From Moraxellaceae bacterium UBA2477 (GTDB lineage Bacteria; Pseudomonadota; Gammaproteobacteria; Pseudomonadales; Moraxellaceae), in contig DDPD01000086.1 of the NCBI GenBank assembly GCA_002342025.1, forward strand, positions 2,065 to 26,975: DNA of 24,911 bases. The letters run 5' to 3'. Positions 23,655 through 24,911 of this stretch are shown piece by piece. Position 1 is the first letter of the stretch; each line of letters begins with the position of its first letter. The position numbers and the translations under genes are program-made. The notes under the pieces were generated by a model that was not told the DNA's origin, did not search any database, and saw only the letters and a program-made list of their open reading frames with translations.

Positions 23655-24530
23655 TTATAACGCCGTGACTGTGCCGGCGAGATGTGGCTTACCTTTGCGT
23701 GCATCATTGACGGTGAATTGATAGCCCGTGCTCGTGGCTTCCGAACTGAAAGCGACTTTGGCGGGCAACAATACCGGCAACTTAAATTGCACGTCTACGC
23801 GATAGGCATTGGGCAGGCGACCATCAAGCGCCGCTAAGCAAGCCGCTTTGCTCCACATGCCATGGGCAATGGCCTGCGGGAAGCCCAACAACTTGGCCGT
23901 GGCGGCGTAGAGATGTATCGGGTTGCGATCGCCAGAGACTGCGCCGTAACGACGACCAATATCCCCTGGCACCGTCCAAATCGAGGAGGGCGTGGAGGAT
24001 GCAATGCGCGCAGGCTTGTCTGTCTTCGCGGGTTTTTCTGCGGGTTTAGCCTCTGCTTTTGGCGTGGCTTGGCGACGCAGATAAGTGCTGATATCCACCC
24101 ACACTTTCTCTTCGCCCACAAAGGCTTCGCTGATCAGGTCAAACGTCACGCCCTTATCGTGCGGCTGTAAATTGCCCACACGGGTACGGAAGGTGACTTG
24201 CTCGCGCACATTCACTGGGCGGAGCTGATCAATGGTGTTGCGAACATGGACGAGGCCGAGCAGCGCATAAGGGAACGCAGCGTCGGTCATCACCACTAAC
24301 TGCAGGGGCGTGCTTAGCACATGCAGGTAGGTCGAAGGCACGGTATCGCGGAGGGTAAAACCGCAGGTGCGGTTGTACTCGGCGAGATGTGCGAGGTCGA
24401 TGCTTTGATCTCGCAGCACCACCTCTAAGTCGGGCAGCGTATGGCTGCCCTTTTTATTGAAGCCACCCAGTACCGCCTTGGCATAAAGGCTCAAGGCGCC
24501 TGGGGCTTTTGCGATTTCACGAACTGTCAT
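23655..24530 (-). CDS. MaoC-like (double-hotdog) 3-hydroxyacyl dehydratase, HtdX-like
   Basis: 291 residues from the ATG at 24530, chosen because GGAG lies 7 bases upstream; a TTG at 24536 is too close. The C-terminal hotdog carries the R-specific hydratase signature 'YGAVSGDRNPIHLYAATAK' with D201 and H206, and 'FPQAIAHGM'. The N-terminal half is a second, degenerate hotdog. A lysine-, alanine- and proline-rich linker (about 158-177) joins them. Double-hotdog enzymes of this layout hydrate enoyl thioesters or dehydrate (R)-3-hydroxyacyl thioesters. The position right after a FabG-type reductase repeats the fabG4-htdX pair I recall from mycobacteria. Pathway direction (synthesis, beta-oxidation link or polyester supply) is not decided. 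Confidence 0.88.
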   Translation of the reverse strand: MTVREIAKAPGALSLYAKAVLGGFNKKGSHTLPDLEVVLRDQSIDLAHLAEYNRTCGFTLRDTVPSTYLHVLSTPLQLVVMTDAAFPYALLGLVHVRNTIDQLRPVNVREQVTFRTRVGNLQPHDKGVTFDLISEAFVGEEKVWVDISTYLRRQATPKAEAKPAEKPAKTDKPARIASSTPSSIWTVPGDIGRRYGAVSGDRNPIHLYAATAKLLGFPQAIAHGMWSKAACLAALDGRLPNAYRVDVQFKLPVLLPAKVAFSSEATSTGYQFTVNDARKGKPHLAGTVTAL

Positions 24531-24546
24531 GGTCAAACTCCAGCGC

Positions 24547-24911
24547 TTAGGCGCCGATCAGGCTCTGTCCGCAGACGCGAACAATGTTGCCGTTGACGGC
24601 ATTCGAAGCCGGGTTGGCGTACCAAGCAATGGTTTCTGCGACATCAACGGGCAGGCCACCTTGCGACATCGAGTTCATACGACGACCGGCTTCGCGGATA
24701 GCGAAAGGAATCGCGGCTGTCATTTGCGTTTCAATGAAGCCCGGAGCCACGGCATTGATGGTGATGCCCTTGGCCTGCAGGCTTGGCATCATGCTGTTAA
24801 CCATGCCAATTACGCCGGCCTTGGACACGGCATAGTTGGTTTGACCCATGTTGCCGGCGATGCCCGAGATCGACGACACGCAGATTACGCGGCCATTGGC
24901 ACGAATAGCGT
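24547..24911 (-). CDS. 3-oxoacyl-ACP reductase (FabG-type SDR), C-terminal part (5' end outside window)
   Basis: 121 residues of a short-chain dehydrogenase are visible; the NADPH-binding N-terminus lies beyond the window edge. The catalytic Ser ('VICVSSISG'), and Tyr and Lys ('TNYAVSKAG') are present, followed by 'GITINAVAPGFIETQMT'. The C-terminus 'NGNIVRVCGQSLIGA' resembles that of the long reductase FabG4 rather than housekeeping FabG, so the full protein may be about 450 residues; this is inference. It reduces 3-oxoacyl thioesters to 3-hydroxyacyl thioesters and is followed after 16 bases by the HtdX-like dehydratase, so the two likely act in sequence and share a transcript. Confidence 0.9.
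   Translation of the reverse strand, partial: AIRANGRVICVSSISGIAGNMGQTNYAVSKAGVIGMVNSMMPSLQAKGITINAVAPGFIETQMTAAIPFAIREAGRRMNSMSQGGLPVDVAETIAWYANPASNAVNGNIVRVCGQSLIGA

Overview
This window reads as an ordinary, densely packed chromosomal stretch of a free-living gammaproteobacterium, most likely a marine or lipid/hydrocarbon-using lineage. Evidence for that is the fabA-fabB pair, a PlsB acyltransferase, a System I cytochrome c maturation block (ccmFGHI), the yoaA-tsaB neighbourhood, and rsmJ next to plsB. It also carries lipid-metabolism genes whose closest remembered relatives include mycobacterial EthA, FabG4 and HtdX. By eye the base composition is moderately GC-rich and even throughout. 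I see no transposase, integrase, phage gene, CRISPR array, tRNA or rRNA, and no gene-free stretch longer than about 220 bases.

Layout. 1-489 is the 3' end of a LysR-type regulator, overlapping by 4 bases a convergent TauE/SafE-type anion exporter (486-1460). 1648-3168 is an EthA-like FAD monooxygenase on the minus strand, with a good terminator after it. 3305-5056 is the fabA-fabB operon (minus), which ends in a long, nearly perfect hairpin. Divergent from it, 5268-9526 is ccmF-ccmG-ccmH-ccmI (plus). adk and hemH follow, and hemH overlaps the convergent mobA by 35 bases. 12165-16969 is a tightly coupled plus-strand chain: a YoaA/DinG-type helicase, tsaB, a hotdog thioesterase, uppP and rsmJ. 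It converges with plsB (minus), again with a 4-base overlap. tesB (plus) converges with a patatin-like lipase (minus), with the same 4-base overlap. A FecCD-type permease and its ATPase follow (plus). The window closes with an htdX-like MaoC dehydratase and the C-terminal part of a FabG-type reductase (minus).

Functionally, three themes recur. The first is acyl chain handling: unsaturated fatty acid synthesis by FabA/FabB, reductase plus dehydratase, two thioesterases, PlsB entry into phospholipid, a patatin lipase and a Baeyer-Villiger-type oxygenase. The second is heme and cytochrome c supply: CcmFGHI, ferrochelatase, and an importer of the heme/cobalamin/siderophore class. The third is housekeeping: Adk, MobA, TsaB, RsmJ, UppP and the helicase.

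I found no clearly new multi-gene system. The points most worth a second look are non-coding or architectural: a duplicated leader with competing hairpins before the FecCD permease, a cysteine-rich extra tail on ferrochelatase encoded partly in antisense to mobA, structured elements around the monooxygenase/fabB boundary, and three convergent pairs overlapping by exactly 4 bases.
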